Shown: positions 42,195 through 51,087, numbered from the stretch's first letter. The stretch: DNA of 64,000 bases from DASQDN01 sp963825845 (GCA_963825845.1 CAWGVL010000048.1:186001-250000); one strand, 5' to 3'. Notes: generated from the letters alone by a model not told the origin. Program-made: numbers and translations.

Positions 42195-42643
42195 CGCCTG
42201 CGTGTGCGTGAGTCGTTGGTGTCCGGCTTGTCTTTTGAGCCCGCGACCTCGACCTGGATGGGTGAAATGCGCCGGACGCTGCTCTGCAGGCCGGGACGCC
42301 CGTCCTGATACAGCGTGAGGGTAAGGAAGACGTCCTCGGACCGGCGTACATAATCGAGTCCGCCGCTGTGGAGGATGTTCGCCTCGACGGGATACCTGTT
42401 GAAAACTCCGCCATCCTCGACCTCCAGCGTGGCGCCCTGCGCAGCCTGGATAGCGGGGTTCGACGGATCCCAATCGATGCGCATGCGTCCGTTCTGATCG
42501 GCTATCTTCAAATCAAGGTTGAGCTTAGGCTTTCCGTGGCGCAGAAGCGTTCCCCCGAGAAGGATCACGGCTGTAAGGAGCGCAAGCCCGACCGTCCACG
42601 ATGTCAGGAAGAACTCGGGTCGGCTTTGGCGGCGGCTGAACAT
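42191..42643 (-). CDS. Single-pass membrane protein of unknown function
   Basis: 150 aa. It has a short basic N-terminus, one transmembrane helix (about residues 15-33, VGLALLTAVILLGGTLL) and an extracytoplasmic beta-rich domain (LNLDLKIADQNGRMRIDWDPS, GATLEVEDGG, FLTLTLYQDG). The C-terminal tail is charged. I do not recognise the family, but the domain pattern resembles single-pass proteins often found in acidobacteria. It is convergent with DUF1501, overlapping it by four bases, and divergent from the NfeD-like gene 50 bases away. Confidence 0.6.
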   Translation of the reverse strand: MFSRRQSRPEFFLTSWTVGLALLTAVILLGGTLLRHGKPKLNLDLKIADQNGRMRIDWDPSNPAIQAAQGATLEVEDGGVFNRYPVEANILHSGGLDYVRRSEDVFLTLTLYQDGRPGLQSSVRRISPIQVEVAGSKDKPDTNDSRTRRR

Positions 42644-42693
42644 GTGCGACGTTAGATGCTCCTTAGACCGAAGTTTGTACAGGCACTAAGAAA

Positions 42694-43116
42694 ATGACGC
42701 GTGATTCAATTCTAGCTGCTTTGAACGACCCGAACCGCGCCTGGGTCGTGCTGATTATCGGAGTGGTCCTGATCTATCGCGAGTGCGTTGCTCCGGGACG
42801 TGTCTTTCCAGGGGTCCTTGGGGCCGTGGCAGTTGCGCTGGCAATCTACTCGCTGGTTCAGAAACCGCTCAACACCTGGGCGGTACTGGCGGTTTTAGGC
42901 GCTATCGGATTGCTGGTCGCGCAGGCTTTCCTGCGACGCTTCTTCTGGCCTTCGATCTCGGTTGCAGCGGCTTTACTGACTTGGGGCGTCCATTCTCTGA
43001 CTACGCCAAGGATAGGATTTATTCCGGCGCTGGCAGCGATTCCTCTCAGCGGAATCACCGGATTCTTACTTAGAACGGCCGTTCTAGCTCGGCGAAATAA
43101 GGTTTCGATAGAATAG
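42694..43116 (+). CDS. NfeD-like membrane protein (short form)
   Basis: 140 aa with four to five transmembrane helices. The motif LIYRECVAPGRVFPGVLGAVAVALAIYSL is close to the membrane part of NfeD proteins, where a helix pair is joined by a (F/Y)E-x-PG loop. The soluble protease and OB-fold parts of full NfeD are absent, so it may be a short NfeD type or a related scaffold. NfeD proteins act with stomatins or SPFH proteins in membrane quality control; none is found nearby. A palindrome overlaps its stop codon and the promoter of the SPOR gene downstream. Confidence 0.65.
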   Translation: MTRDSILAALNDPNRAWVVLIIGVVLIYRECVAPGRVFPGVLGAVAVALAIYSLVQKPLNTWAVLAVLGAIGLLVAQAFLRRFFWPSISVAAALLTWGVHSLTTPRIGFIPALAAIPLSGITGFLLRTAVLARRNKVSIE

Positions 43117-43142
43117 GTTTGCTGCAAACCTCACGCTATACT
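43115..43142 (+). promoter_or_regulatory. Palindrome and -10 box upstream of the SPOR gene
   Basis: AGGTTTGC-T-GCAAACCT (43115-43131) is a perfect palindrome with eight-base arms. Six bases downstream lies TATACT (43137-43142), a good -10 box 32 bases before the SPOR ATG. The palindrome covers the -35 position and there is no -35 hexamer, which fits an operator or activator site. It overlaps the stop codon of the NfeD-like gene. The role is inferred. Confidence 0.5.
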
Positions 43143-43174
43143 CGTTCTGACTTTCGAACTACTAAGGACGAGTG

Positions 43175-43780
43175 ATGAGATCCGCGACAATGCCACGTAA
43201 CGACGCCAGCGAAATGGACGGTAGCGAATTCGAGTTGGTGCTTGGGAACAAGCAACTCCTCAGCGTGTTTTTCATCGTCGTGATCCTGCTCGGGATCTTC
43301 TTCACGATGGGCTATGTCGTGGGCCGGAACTCGTCTCCTGTGGATGCGGCTCGGCGGACGGACACGTACGAACGTCAGAATGCGCCGAGCGCGGTGCCTG
43401 CTGCGTCATCGGCCAAACGTGATTCGGCTGCTCCTGCGGCCAGCGAAGCTTCGACACAGAGCGCCACGGCGGAGCGATCCGTACCGGCGGCGCCAAAGTC
43501 TGAGACTCCGGCGCAGAAGCCGATCGAGATCCCGCCGGTGACTGTCACGCAACCTCAGATCGGGCAAACGTACCTTCAGGTGCTCGCGGTCGCAAAGCCG
43601 GAGGCTGAGGTTCTGGCCGAAGTACTGGCGAAGAAGGGCTTTCGTGCGCTCGTGGCGCCCGGCCCGAACGACAAGATCTTCCGTGTCCTGGTGGGTCCTG
43701 CGAAAGATGCGAGCGACACGGGTAGACTGAAGACGGATCTCGAAGCTGCGGGATTCAAACCGTTTGTCAAAAAATATTAG
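43175..43780 (+). CDS. SPOR-domain membrane protein
   Basis: 201 aa from ATG 43175, which has AAGGA seven bases upstream. One transmembrane helix (about residues 28-50, LSVFFIVVILLGIFFTMGYVVG) is followed by a long Ala/Pro/Ser linker (residues 60-118) and a C-terminal SPOR domain (YLQVLAVAKPEAEVLAEVL, KIFRVLVGPAKDASDTGRL). SPOR domains bind denuded glycan strands at the septum, so the protein probably acts in cell division or envelope maintenance. It is followed four bases later by lipA, and so starts the SPOR-lipA-lnt operon. Confidence 0.85.
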   Translation: MRSATMPRNDASEMDGSEFELVLGNKQLLSVFFIVVILLGIFFTMGYVVGRNSSPVDAARRTDTYERQNAPSAVPAASSAKRDSAAPAASEASTQSATAERSVPAAPKSETPAQKPIEIPPVTVTQPQIGQTYLQVLAVAKPEAEVLAEVLAKKGFRALVAPGPNDKIFRVLVGPAKDASDTGRLKTDLEAAGFKPFVKKY

Positions 43781-43784
43781 CTAG

Positions 43785-44693
43785 ATGGACTTGATCCAGA
43801 TCGACCGACCGCAGCCGCGCCTCCCCGAATGGCTGCGGAAGGGCAAAACTCACTTTCAGAGTGTGACCGAGCTGAAGCATGATCTCCGCCGGTTAAGTCT
43901 GAATACGGTCTGTGAGTCGGCACGGTGTCCCAATATCCACGAGTGCTTCCATCGCGGGGCGGCCACCTTCATGATCCTTGGCAACCTGTGCACCCGTGGG
44001 TGCGCGTTCTGCTCAGTACCCAAGGGCTCGCCCGCCAAACGCGAGTTCGTTACTGATCCGAACGAACCCCACAACGTTGCGCGTCAGGCGCGGGCGATGA
44101 AGCTGCGGTACGTTGTCATCACCAGCGTGAATCGGGATGAGTTGCCGGATGGCGGCTCCGAGCACTGGGCCCGGACGGTACGCGAAGTCCGACAAGCGTT
44201 ACCGGAAGCGCGGGTCGAGGTCCTGACCCCGGATTTTTGCGGCGACATGGAGGCTGTGGCGCGCGTGCTCGATGCCGGCCCTCACGTCTTCAACCACAAC
44301 ATGGAGACGATCTCCCGGTTATATGCTCGCGTGCGTCCGCAGGCCGACTACCAGCAGTCGCTCGATGTCCTGCGGTTCGGGAAGCGGTATCGTCCTGACG
44401 TATTGACGAAGTCGGGGCTGATGGTGGGCCTGGGAGAGCAGGAGTCCGAGGTGAACGAACTGCTCGCCGATCTTGCGGCGAATCAGGTGGATGTCGCGAC
44501 TGTGGGCCAGTATTTGCAGCCCACACGCCGCAACATGAAGGTCGCCGAGTATGTTACGCCCGAGAAGTTTGAGAGGTATCGTGCAGCCGGAATGGCCGCA
44601 GGGTTGAAGATGGTGTTTAGCGGCCCGTTCGTCCGGAGTTCGTACATGGCGGACATGGTGAGCGAGCGCGCCGCTTCGAACCTGTGCTCCTAA
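43785..44693 (+). CDS. lipA: Lipoyl synthase
   Basis: 302 aa radical SAM enzyme that inserts two sulphurs into octanoyl groups on lipoyl domains. Both iron-sulphur sites are seen: the auxiliary cluster motif CESARCPNIHEC (CX4CX5C) and the radical SAM motif CTRGCAFC (CX3CX2C). The C-terminal RSSY, which ligates the auxiliary cluster through serine, is present (FVRSSYMAD). Length is standard. It follows the SPOR gene by four bases and overlaps lnt by ten bases. No lipB is in view. The sequence is intact. Confidence 0.96.
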   Translation: MDLIQIDRPQPRLPEWLRKGKTHFQSVTELKHDLRRLSLNTVCESARCPNIHECFHRGAATFMILGNLCTRGCAFCSVPKGSPAKREFVTDPNEPHNVARQARAMKLRYVVITSVNRDELPDGGSEHWARTVREVRQALPEARVEVLTPDFCGDMEAVARVLDAGPHVFNHNMETISRLYARVRPQADYQQSLDVLRFGKRYRPDVLTKSGLMVGLGEQESEVNELLADLAANQVDVATVGQYLQPTRRNMKVAEYVTPEKFERYRAAGMAAGLKMVFSGPFVRSSYMADMVSERAASNLCS

Positions 44694-46150
44694 ACTACGC
44701 TCTCGCGCTGCTTAGCGGCGTTCTCCTGTTCCTGATTCATCCGCGCTTCAATCTGGCGTTTCTCGCGCCCATCGCGATCGCTCCGCTGCTGTACGCTCTA
44801 TCGCGAGAATGGGTTCCCAAGCACCGGTTCCTGCTCGGCTTCGTTACGGGTGTGACGTTCTGGGCTGGAGTGAACTATTGGATTCAGTTCGTCATCGCCG
44901 TTCATGGCGGGCTTGGGACCGTTGGCGGTTCGGTGGTCTGGGTGCTGTTTTGCCTCGCCAAAGGACTCTATCTCGGCTGTTTCGGACTGCTGGCCGGCGT
45001 GTTGATCCAGAAACGCTACGCCGTCATTGCGATTCCCGCTCTGTGGGCAGGAATTGAACGGATCCCCGGTCCGTTCTTCTATACGTGGCTCACACTCGGC
45101 AATGCGGGCATCGACATGGCTCTGCCGATGCGCCTGGCGCCGTACACAGGCGTTTATGGATTATCGTTCGTCTTCGCGCTGTTCGGTACGGCGGTCACTT
45201 GGATTGCGCTTCGGCGGCCGCGAAACGCGCTCGTATGGCTGGGTCTGCTGGTTGTACTGGCGGTCGTGCCGGCGCTCCCAGAGCCGACAAAACCGGATAG
45301 GGTGGCGGTTACGGTACAGCCCGATTTGGACGAACGCGACAACTGGACGCAGGCCGAGGCCCAACAACTCCATCAGAAGCTCGAAGTGCTGTCGCTGCAA
45401 TCGGGCCTTTCCGCGCCCCGGCCCGAGTTCGTCATGTGGCCGGAGTTGCCTGCGCCGGTTTACTACTTCGAGGACACCGCTCTTCGGGATCGGCTGCACA
45501 ACCTTGCCCGATTCGTGCATGCTCCGTTGATCATCGGTACGGTAGGACAGAAGGGCGAGGGCAAGATCCTGAACTCGGCGATTCAGATCTCTCCCGATGG
45601 TCAGTTGAAGGGACGATACGACAAGATCTTCCTGGTACCCTTCGGCGAATATATTCCGTTTCCTTTGAAAGGAATTGTAGGCAAGATCACAAAGGAGATC
45701 GGGGACTTCGAGCCCGGCGAGAGGGCGAGCACGTTCGATCTCGGTTCCCAGAAGGTCGGAGCGTTTATTTGCTACGAATCGGCGATCCCGCATCTGGTCC
45801 GGCAGTTCCCTGCCCTCGGGGCGTCTGTGCTCGTGAATCTAACAAACGACGGCTACTTCGGCGACACGGCGGCACGTGATCAGCACTTGAGTCTTGTACG
45901 CATGCGCGCGGCCGAGAATCGCCGTTGGGTCCTGCGCTCGACGAACGACGGGATCACGGCCTCGATCGATCCGGCGGGCCGGGTTTGGCAGATACTGAAA
46001 CCACACGAGGAATTGTCAGGGCGGCTTCAGTTCTCCTATGTGTCTGACCTGACGGCGTATTCCCGATACGGCGATATCTTCGCGTGGTCATGCCTCGCGA
46101 TCGCGATCGCTTTCCTAGTACTTTCTCAAGTTCCTACATACAGCGACTAG
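44684..46150 (+). CDS. lnt: Apolipoprotein N-acyltransferase
   Basis: 488 aa. It adds the third acyl chain to lipoproteins at the outer face of the cytoplasmic membrane, which marks the organism as diderm. About six to seven N-terminal transmembrane helices precede a nitrilase-type domain with the catalytic triad E254 (MWPELPAP), K314 (GRYDKIFLVPFGEYIP) and C363 (CYESAIP). A C-terminal helix ends the protein. The GTG start lies inside lipA, overlapping it by ten bases, so translation is coupled. The BamD-like and ActE lipoproteins in this window are likely substrates. Intact. Confidence 0.94.
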   Translation: MLLNYALALLSGVLLFLIHPRFNLAFLAPIAIAPLLYALSREWVPKHRFLLGFVTGVTFWAGVNYWIQFVIAVHGGLGTVGGSVVWVLFCLAKGLYLGCFGLLAGVLIQKRYAVIAIPALWAGIERIPGPFFYTWLTLGNAGIDMALPMRLAPYTGVYGLSFVFALFGTAVTWIALRRPRNALVWLGLLVVLAVVPALPEPTKPDRVAVTVQPDLDERDNWTQAEAQQLHQKLEVLSLQSGLSAPRPEFVMWPELPAPVYYFEDTALRDRLHNLARFVHAPLIIGTVGQKGEGKILNSAIQISPDGQLKGRYDKIFLVPFGEYIPFPLKGIVGKITKEIGDFEPGERASTFDLGSQKVGAFICYESAIPHLVRQFPALGASVLVNLTNDGYFGDTAARDQHLSLVRMRAAENRRWVLRSTNDGITASIDPAGRVWQILKPHEELSGRLQFSYVSDLTAYSRYGDIFAWSCLAIAIAFLVLSQVPTYSD

Positions 46151-46200
46151 CGTACGGCGCTAATCGACCGGGGCCGGTCAGCCGATAGATCCGATGCATC

Positions 46201-47526
46201 ATGGATCAACTGCCTTGTCCTGACGGATACCTGCTAGATACGAAGTCCCCGTTGGCCGACGGGCATCACTCCCTCAACACATATCTCGTACGGGTCGAAG
46301 ACGCGGGGTGGAAAGTCGGGTTGAAAGAGCTCAGCGCTCGCCGTGAGAAGGGATTGAAAGTACACATCTGGAAGGCGCTCCTCGATCGATTGGAGTGGCT
46401 CCACGCGGAAAACCCGTACAGCCCGTATTTCGCGCAGTTGCACGACGTAACCGTCGCGATTGAGGACTGGAAGGTGTCGCTTTCGGAGAGCGATCTTATG
46501 GAGTTGCTCGAGCACACAGGGGCTCTGGCCCGGTTCGTGATGCCGTATTGCATAATGCCGCACCTGATGTCATTCGTTCAGGAGCATGGGTTGACACCCG
46601 CGTTGTCGAGCGCCATTCGCGAGTTCCATCGCAAGGTGAAAAACAAGGGGTACTCCGTCAACCAGACCACGTGCCAATTGGTGAACTCCCGACTGGACAT
46701 GCTGGCGTGGCGGGATGAATGGAGCGACATCGATCTGAAACGTTGCTGGAGCGAACGCGTCCGCGCCGATTTTCGCGCTATGCAGGGGCCCGTGCGGGAA
46801 CCCTGGCGCAGGCTTCTGCACAGTATCGATGGAGACGAAGGTGTACGCCCGGCGCACCACTGGCTGGGAGCATCGGACGTATGGATCAAGGCGATCGGAG
46901 AGGATGCGTTCCGGACTCAACTCCTGCGGTGGCTGAAGCCGTTAGCGCCGGGCACGACACACCCCTTGTCGAGAGAAGGCAGTTACCTGCTGCGCTCACT
47001 GCTTTGGCTCGCCGCCTCACTTCATGACGAAGAAACCAGAGCTGTGGCCGGAGCCATCACCGGAGTCAAGTTCAAACCGAAGCGCAATGGGGAGAAAGTC
47101 ATACGCGCGGCGGCGGACATCGCCGGGCTGGCCGATCCGATCGCAATGCCGGCCCAAGGAGCGCCTACGCGCGATTCGGTCATCGAACGAGCATTAAAAG
47201 CTGCACTCTCGATACAGATGAATGGTTTGCCGTTGAACGGCCTTTCGGAACGGATTGGTTTCGCGGATGATGTCGTTTACATCAACGGAGATCTCGATCA
47301 GTACCAAATCCATGTATCCACTGGCGCAATCTTTCGTCGAAGCGACGGGAGACGGATTGCGGTTTCCGCAGAAGCATCGCCGTTTCGGGGATTGCAGCGG
47401 CCGGAGTTGAGCGGTTTCTCCGAGTTGCTTGCACGGATACTGATTCTGGCCCAAGACGCGACACAGGCGGCGGCGGTGTCAGTGCTGCCCGAAGAAGGGG
47501 TCAAATCGGAACGTCGACCAGCGTAA
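46201..47526 (+). CDS. Large helical protein of unknown function
   Basis: 441 aa, soluble, intact and with no signal peptide. The central part (about residues 60-290) looks like helical repeats with many tryptophans and charged residues; LLRSLLWLAASLHDEE recalls the helical region of DUF4132 proteins, though weakly. The C-terminal part (residues 320-410) is different, with beta-strand-like stretches (DVVYINGDLDQYQIHVSTGAI). I do not recognise a family. It stands alone between lnt and the convergent moxR gene, whose 3' end it overlaps by 26 bases. No ribosome binding site is obvious. Confidence 0.7.
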   Translation: MDQLPCPDGYLLDTKSPLADGHHSLNTYLVRVEDAGWKVGLKELSARREKGLKVHIWKALLDRLEWLHAENPYSPYFAQLHDVTVAIEDWKVSLSESDLMELLEHTGALARFVMPYCIMPHLMSFVQEHGLTPALSSAIREFHRKVKNKGYSVNQTTCQLVNSRLDMLAWRDEWSDIDLKRCWSERVRADFRAMQGPVREPWRRLLHSIDGDEGVRPAHHWLGASDVWIKAIGEDAFRTQLLRWLKPLAPGTTHPLSREGSYLLRSLLWLAASLHDEETRAVAGAITGVKFKPKRNGEKVIRAAADIAGLADPIAMPAQGAPTRDSVIERALKAALSIQMNGLPLNGLSERIGFADDVVYINGDLDQYQIHVSTGAIFRRSDGRRIAVSAEASPFRGLQRPELSGFSELLARILILAQDATQAAAVSVLPEEGVKSERRPA

Positions 47527-48469
47527 GGATCTCCTGCAGGATTTTTTCCGCCACCTCGGTCGAGCGCTGCGTCAGCATTGCACGAGTATTGATAACGACG
47601 CGGTGAGCAAATACAGGCACGACCAGACGCTTGATGTCGTCAGGAATCACGAATTCGCGGCCCTCGAGCATCGCCAGAGCCTGACTCGCCCGATACAAAG
47701 CCTGAGCACCGCGAGGGCTGACACCTAACGCTAGAGATTCCGACGTCCGAGTCCTCTCAACGATCGCGAGCATGTAATCCATCAGAGCGTCATCGACGCG
47801 GATTTGATGAACCGTCTGCTGGGCCGCCGTTATCTCCTCGGCTGTCAGCACGGTAGGTACCTGGGTGTCCGCAGCGCGCTGGGTCGTGCGCAGGATCTCC
47901 CGCTCGCTTTGGCGGTCAGGGTATCCGATGCGAAGCCGCATCAAAAAGCGATCGAGCTGGGATTCAGGGAGCGGGTACGTACCGTGGTGCTCAACCGGAT
48001 TCTGGGTCGCCACCACCATGAAGGGATCGGGTAGGATCAGGGATCGGCCATCGATCGTGACCTGGCCGTCGTTCATAGCCTCGAGGAGAGCCGATTGGGT
48101 TTTTGGAGTAGCGCGATTGATTTCGTCGGCGAGAAGAAAATTTGTGAATATCGGCCCCGGTTTGAACTCGAATGCTTCCGAATGCGCGTTATAGATGGTG
48201 ACGCCTATGACGTCACTCGGAAGCATGTCCGATGTGAACTGGAGCCGATGGAATTCACACTGTACCGATCTGGCTATTGCATGCGCCAGCGTAGTTTTGC
48301 CGACGCCCGGAACATCCTCAATTAAGAGGTGCCCCTTCGATAGCAGACACACCAGCGAAAGACGAAGGATCTCCGGCTTTCCGCGTATCGCTCCCCCCAG
48401 AACCCGTTCCAACTCCGCCAGGCGCTCCAGGGCGGCTGGCGACGTTTCCATTGTTCCGGGCGGCTTCAT
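47501..48469 (-). CDS. MoxR-type AAA ATPase
   Basis: 322 aa. The AAA core is complete: Walker A GVGKTTLA (residues 55-62), Walker B LLADEIN (about 112-118), sensor 1 VVATQNPVEHHGTYPLPESQLDRF, and the C-terminal lid domain (LGVSPRGAQALYRASQALA) with its Arg finger-like SPRG. MoxR ATPases remodel or activate partner proteins, usually a DUF58/VWA pair encoded next door. Here the next gene is convergent and unrelated, so the usual partner is missing from this locus. The ATG at 48469 or an inner ATG at 48451 may be the start. The upstream 3D-domain gene runs 152 bases into it. Confidence 0.92.
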   Translation of the reverse strand: MKPPGTMETSPAALERLAELERVLGGAIRGKPEILRLSLVCLLSKGHLLIEDVPGVGKTTLAHAIARSVQCEFHRLQFTSDMLPSDVIGVTIYNAHSEAFEFKPGPIFTNFLLADEINRATPKTQSALLEAMNDGQVTIDGRSLILPDPFMVVATQNPVEHHGTYPLPESQLDRFLMRLRIGYPDRQSEREILRTTQRAADTQVPTVLTAEEITAAQQTVHQIRVDDALMDYMLAIVERTRTSESLALGVSPRGAQALYRASQALAMLEGREFVIPDDIKRLVVPVFAHRVVINTRAMLTQRSTEVAEKILQEILTLVDVPI

Positions 48470-48944
48470 CTATGGCTATCATAGCCTTCGGCTGTTTACG
48501 CCCGCATCCCCTGCATTCGGCCACTGTGGCGCCGGGCTGCCTCCGAGCCCGTGCCGTCTTCTCCGGCCGGTCAAGAACTGCGACGTAAACCTGCTTGCGA
48601 CCAAACTGTTTCGCCTCCGCGTAGCTTCCTACGAAGACGTCGACCTTCTGGCCTTTGATTTTGGAACCCTTATCAGACACGGTGTAAACACCGGAGTATT
48701 CCCCGGCGCCCGTGATCATTACTCGCGTACCCATCGGCAAAACTTCGGGATCGGCCGCGATAGTAGTTCCAGCAATGGGCTTGTCGCCCTCCGAGGTCAG
48801 ACGCCCGCTCGTGTACGCAAAAGCCAGAAACTTCCTGGCTTTAGAGCGCATCGGAACGGGCGGCTGCTTGTGTTTGTCGTCTGCTGCCGGCGTGTTTGGC
48901 GCAAGCAGTAGGCTGAGTGCCACTAGCAGTTGAATTTGACGCAC
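48318..48944 (-). CDS. Secreted 3D-domain protein (MltA/RlpA-like fold), C-terminus uncertain
   Basis: 208 codons. A signal peptide (QLLVALSLLLAPNTPAA) is followed by a basic stretch and the 3D (Asp-Asp-Asp) domain: AYTSGRLTSEG, IAADPEVLPMGTRVMI, VSDKGSKIKGQKVDVFVGSY. The three aspartates sit as in MltA-type lytic transglycosylases, so it probably binds or cuts peptidoglycan. The domain ends near residue 130. The remaining frame overlaps moxR by 152 bases, which is unusual on the same strand, and its sequence there is low-complexity. A frameshift near 48540 would end the gene in front of moxR. I trust the domain, not the stop. Confidence 0.75.
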   Translation of the reverse strand: MRQIQLLVALSLLLAPNTPAADDKHKQPPVPMRSKARKFLAFAYTSGRLTSEGDKPIAGTTIAADPEVLPMGTRVMITGAGEYSGVYTVSDKGSKIKGQKVDVFVGSYAEAKQFGRKQVYVAVLDRPEKTARARRQPGATVAECRGCGRKQPKAMIAIDEAARNNGNVASRPGAPGGVGTGSGGSDTRKAGDPSSFAGVSAIEGAPLN

Positions 48945-49078
48945 CTGCCTATTCTACCGTCGGTCGTCTTGCCGATTGACCTCGGAACGACTAACCGTGA
49001 TACGGCGTAGACTAGGACTCCAGCCATTCTGGTTTACCGCGCCTGGGAAGTATTTTGTTACCCTAGGAAGGAGCCTGC

Positions 49079-49753
49079 ATGGTCGAGATCCTTCCTTCCA
49101 TCCTGTCGGCCGATTTCGCCCGGCTTGCGGACGACATCGCCAAGGTCGAACTTGCCGGCATCAACATGCTCCATGTTGATGTGATGGACGGACACTTCGT
49201 GCCCAACCTGACTCTGGGAGTTCCTGTCGTCAAGTCGGTCAGGAAAGTCACTAGGGCTACCTTAGATGTTCATTTCATGATCACGGATCCAGATAAATTT
49301 GCGCCTGCGTTCATCGAAGCGGGCGCCGATCAGATCTCCGTCCATCAAGAGGCTTGCCCGCACCTGGATCGTACACTCCGCATGATTCAAAGCGAAGGCG
49401 CGAGGGCGGGTGTGGTAATTAATCCGGCAACTCCGGTGAACGTACTCGACGAGGTGCTTGAATTCGTCGATTACGTGTTGGTGATGAGCGTGAACCCAGG
49501 GTTTTCAAACCAGCGGTTTATTCCGAACGCGCTCAAGAAGGTCCGCGCGCTGGATTCGAAGCGCAAGGAACTCGGCGTGCAGTTCGCTATCGAGATTGAC
49601 GGCGGTATCTCGCCGGATAACGTAGGTGACGTGGTACGAGCAGGTTGTGATTGGGTTGTAGCAGGTTCGAGTATCTTCGACAGTGCCGATCCGGCCGCTA
49701 CTGTGACACTGATGCAACAGTTGGCGCGCGATGCCCGACTGATCCACGTGTAA
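49079..49753 (+). CDS. rpe: Ribulose-phosphate 3-epimerase
   Basis: 224 aa TIM-barrel enzyme that interconverts ribulose 5-phosphate and xylulose 5-phosphate in the pentose phosphate pathway. Motifs: LPSILSADFARL, HVDVMDGHFVPN with metal ligands, MSVNPGFSNQRF and EIDGGISPDN, all in the expected places. The ATG has AAGGAG five bases upstream. A possible promoter TTGACC-N17-GATACG lies about 80-105 bases before it. The bamD-like gene follows after 29 bases. Intact. Confidence 0.96.
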   Translation: MVEILPSILSADFARLADDIAKVELAGINMLHVDVMDGHFVPNLTLGVPVVKSVRKVTRATLDVHFMITDPDKFAPAFIEAGADQISVHQEACPHLDRTLRMIQSEGARAGVVINPATPVNVLDEVLEFVDYVLVMSVNPGFSNQRFIPNALKKVRALDSKRKELGVQFAIEIDGGISPDNVGDVVRAGCDWVVAGSSIFDSADPAATVTLMQQLARDARLIHV

Positions 49754-49782
49754 TGTTGAGAGTTCTTATTCAGGAATCAACT

Positions 49783-51087
49783 ATGAAGTTTAGTTCCACC
49801 AAGTGGATGCGCCTTGCCGCACTGGTACTGGTGCTCGCACTGCTGACGTCTTGCGGCTTCCGACGAAAGAAGTACGAGAACCCTATCGCGAGCGACACGG
49901 AGCAGCCGGACAAGGTCCTTTTTGATAAGGCCATCAAAGACCTGGAACGCGGCCGTTATGAGGTGGCTCGCCTGACGCTTCAGACGCTGATGAATACGTA
50001 CGACACCAGCGAGTATCTGGCGAAGGCAAAGCTGGCTTACGCCGACAGTTGGTTCCGCGAAGGCGGAACCCATGGTCTGGCTCAGGCCGAAGCCGAGTAT
50101 AAGGACTTCATCCTGTTCTATCCGACGTTGGAAGAGTCGGCCGAAGCCCAGGAAAAGGTCTGCATGATTCACTATCGGCAGATGGAGAAGGCTGACCGCG
50201 ATCCTCAGCATGCCCTTCGTGCCGAAGACGAATGCCGGAACGTTCTGGTCCAGTTCCCGAACAGCAAGTTCGCTCCCCGAGCACAGCAATTCCTCCGAAA
50301 CGTGCAGGAAGTGATTGCGGAAGGCGAGTTCCGTCGCGGAAGCTTCTATCACACCAAGGGCAGCCACCCGGCTGCAGCAAACCGGCTCCAGGCGCTTGCG
50401 GATCACTATCCTCTCTTCAGCAAGGCCGATGAAGCCAATTTGCTGTTAGGTGATTCCTACGGCAAAATGGGCGCGCGGTTCCGCGACAAGGCGGGCGCGG
50501 CCTACGCTCGCATCGTCAGGGAGTATCCCCTGAGCCCCTTCGTCGACGAGGCGAAGCGACGATTAACTTCGATGGAAATGGCTGTTCCCGAAGCCGATCC
50601 CGTCGCTTACAACCGAATGAAATACGAGTTGGAGAATCGGGATAAGGCCGGGCTGACGAGTCAGGCATTCGGAGTACTGAAGCGTGGCCCCGATGTTCGG
50701 ATGGCCGCCAAGTCAGGCGAGCCCGCGATGACATCACTTCGACCGACGATTCCGGTCAGCGTTCCGGTCCCATCAGACGCAGGCGCAGGGTTCTCAGGTG
50801 ATGTGACCGCAACGACCATCCAGGACTCGACAACGCTCGACACCAAACCCGACGCTCGTGGACCGCAGCCGGCTGCGACGAGTGAGGCAGGTCAGCCAGC
50901 TCAGGGCGCCAACTCAACGGCGACCGGGACGGATGTGACTGGTTCCGTAGCGCCCGCGCCCGGCGCGGCCGCAGGAGGAGCCCCTGCCGATGCTAACGGC
51001 AACGGCGCCACCCAGCCGGAACAAGGCAAGCAGCAGAACAATAAGAAGGATAAGAAGAAAAAGGACAAGGAACAGAAGAAGAAATGA
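49783..51087 (+). CDS. BamD-like outer membrane assembly lipoprotein with long Lys-rich tail
   Basis: 434 aa. The ATG at 49783 has AGGAAT upstream and gives a clean lipoprotein signal (LVLVLALLTSC); the ATG at 49753 sharing a base with the rpe stop is less likely. Residues 45-270 are TPR-like repeats typical of BamD/YfiO (FDKAIKDLERGRYEVARLTL, YADSWFREGG, YPLSPFVDEAKRRL). BamD helps fold outer membrane barrels. Unusual is the C-terminal third: a Pro/Ala/Thr/Gly-rich region and a final run of about 14 residues of lysine, aspartate and glutamate (KKDKKKKDKEQKKK). The stop overlaps the response regulator start by four bases (ATGA). Intact. Confidence 0.85.
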   Translation: MKFSSTKWMRLAALVLVLALLTSCGFRRKKYENPIASDTEQPDKVLFDKAIKDLERGRYEVARLTLQTLMNTYDTSEYLAKAKLAYADSWFREGGTHGLAQAEAEYKDFILFYPTLEESAEAQEKVCMIHYRQMEKADRDPQHALRAEDECRNVLVQFPNSKFAPRAQQFLRNVQEVIAEGEFRRGSFYHTKGSHPAAANRLQALADHYPLFSKADEANLLLGDSYGKMGARFRDKAGAAYARIVREYPLSPFVDEAKRRLTSMEMAVPEADPVAYNRMKYELENRDKAGLTSQAFGVLKRGPDVRMAAKSGEPAMTSLRPTIPVSVPVPSDAGAGFSGDVTATTIQDSTTLDTKPDARGPQPAATSEAGQPAQGANSTATGTDVTGSVAPAPGAAAGGAPADANGNGATQPEQGKQQNNKKDKKKKDKEQKKK

